In this document: piece after piece, positions 63,425 to 64,000 of the stretch
Layout: each line of letters opens with the position of its first letter
Numbering within the stretch: the first letter of the stretch is position 1
Assembly (NCBI GenBank): GCA_900552645.1
Contig: USAN01000003.1
Location: forward strand, 186,001 to 250,000
Reading direction: 5' to 3'
Source of the DNA: an uncultured Bacteroides sp.
GTDB taxonomy: Bacteria; Bacteroidota; Bacteroidia; Bacteroidales; Bacteroidaceae
Length of the DNA: 64,000 nucleotides
The notes under the pieces: generated by a model
What the model saw: the letters and a program-made list of their open reading frames with translations, nothing else
Database searches by the model: none
What the model was told of the DNA's origin: nothing
Position numbers and translations under genes: made by a program

Positions 63425-64000
63425 ATGAGTTACCTTATCAGACCTAAGAATTATAAGCCATTACTGGATTTAAAACAGACAGAATTGGGAATTAAACAGA
63501 TTAAAGATTTCTTTCAACAGAACCTATCATCAGAGCTTCGGTTAAGAAGAGTTACCGCTCCACTTTTCGTTTTAAAGGGAATGGGTATAAACGATGACCT
63601 GAATGGAATTGAAAGAGCAGTATCATTCCCAATAAAGGACCTTGGAGAAGCAAAGGCCGAAGTGGTTCATTCACTTGCCAAATGGAAAAGACTTACACTT
63701 GCAGATTATAATATTGAAGCGGGATATGGAATATATACCGATATGAATGCAATACGTGCCGACGAGGAACTAGGAAACTTGCACTCACTTTATGTTGACC
63801 AATGGGACTGGGAACGTGTTATTACAAAAGAGCAGCGTACCGTAAAATACCTTAAGGAAATAGTAAAGAGAATATACTCGGCTATGCGCAGAACAGAATA
63901 TATGATATGTGAAATGTATCCTCAGATAAAACCTTTCTTGGCACACGACGTACATTTTATCCATTCCGAAGAACTGCTGCAATTATATCCCGACAAATCA
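63425..64000 (+). CDS. asnA: Aspartate-ammonia ligase, N-terminal part (3' end outside window)
   Basis: AsnA makes asparagine from aspartate, ammonia and ATP. The visible 192 residues include PKNYKPLLDLKQTELGIKQI, APLFVLKGMGINDDLNG, ERAVSFPIKDL, EVVHSLAKWKRLTL, YGIYTDMNAIRADEEL and HSLYVDQWDWERVI, all characteristic of AsnA, a class II tRNA-synthetase-like fold. The start follows a Bacteroidetes-type promoter element. The gene runs off the right edge. Confidence 0.96.
   Translation, partial: MSYLIRPKNYKPLLDLKQTELGIKQIKDFFQQNLSSELRLRRVTAPLFVLKGMGINDDLNGIERAVSFPIKDLGEAKAEVVHSLAKWKRLTLADYNIEAGYGIYTDMNAIRADEELGNLHSLYVDQWDWERVITKEQRTVKYLKEIVKRIYSAMRRTEYMICEMYPQIKPFLAHDVHFIHSEELLQLYPDKS

Overview
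The window is a chromosomal segment of a low-GC member of the Bacteroidales, most likely Bacteroidaceae. The evidence is: DUF5606, DUF3276, DUF4270, DUF4890 and LruC-type proteins; FadL/OmpP1-like outer-membrane proteins and many lipoproteins; promoters of the Bacteroidetes form TTTG-N19/21-TAnnTTTG; near absence of Shine-Dalgarno sequences; and gene sets familiar from Bacteroides (nusB-yajC-ybbR-coaE, rplY-pth-hslR, ffh-folD, lysS-gpsA-pgi). No insertion sequence, phage, CRISPR array or rRNA was seen. There is one tRNA, tRNA-Arg(CCG).

Layout. 1-9.4 kb: the 3' end of clpB, a leftward operon nusB-yajC-ybbR-coaE-DUF5606, a PUR-domain protein (DUF3276), the rplY-pth-hslR operon, a HIT protein and a Kef-type antiporter. 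9.6-14 kb: a LytTR regulator whose receiver domain has lost its phosphorylation residues, and an envelope cluster (outer-membrane barrel, DUF4270 lipoprotein, Kelch lipoprotein). 14-25.6 kb: pepT-gcvT, a PurF-like protein lacking the N-terminal catalytic Cys, crcB next to eno, a ferritin-like protein, and a Yip1-smpB-metH operon whose MetH lacks the reactivation domain. 25.8-40.3 kb: a GltS-type symporter, a LysM glucosaminidase, a LruC lipoprotein, a DUF4890 protein, ybjQ, ffh-folD, a MATE exporter, a FadL-like porin, an SDR, a potassium channel, and a thioredoxin-like protein with an amidase. 40.3-45.7 kb: a decayed gene fragment, lysS-gpsA-pgi and a HAD phosphatase.

45.8-63 kb is the metabolically most coherent part. 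A ROK (NagC-like) regulator is divergent from nagB and from a gene fusing a degenerate NagB-like domain to a PIG-L/LmbE deacetylase domain. After a TIGR02757 protein comes a tightly spaced five-gene operon of secreted exo-glycosidases: GH2 beta-mannosidase, GH20, GH20, GH92 alpha-mannosidase and GH2 beta-galactosidase. Between them these could take apart the Gal-GlcNAc-Man-Man-GlcNAc chain of N-glycans. NagB, and perhaps the PIG-L fusion, would use the released GlcNAc after uptake and phosphorylation. No SusC/SusD pair is present. The window ends with tRNA-Arg and the 5' part of asnA.

The main points for a second look are: a 62-bp near-perfect palindrome (365-426) with a related element at 38.8 kb; 11-bp-phased TTCACA repeats in two intergenic regions; a terminator that overlaps the rplY promoter, plus an 11-nt tandem repeat in the rplY leader; the NagB/PIG-L fusion with its lost active-site residues; and three other proteins that lack residues or domains central to their family (LytTR regulator, PurF-like protein, MetH). 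All calls come from reading the sequence and from family knowledge; no database search was run.
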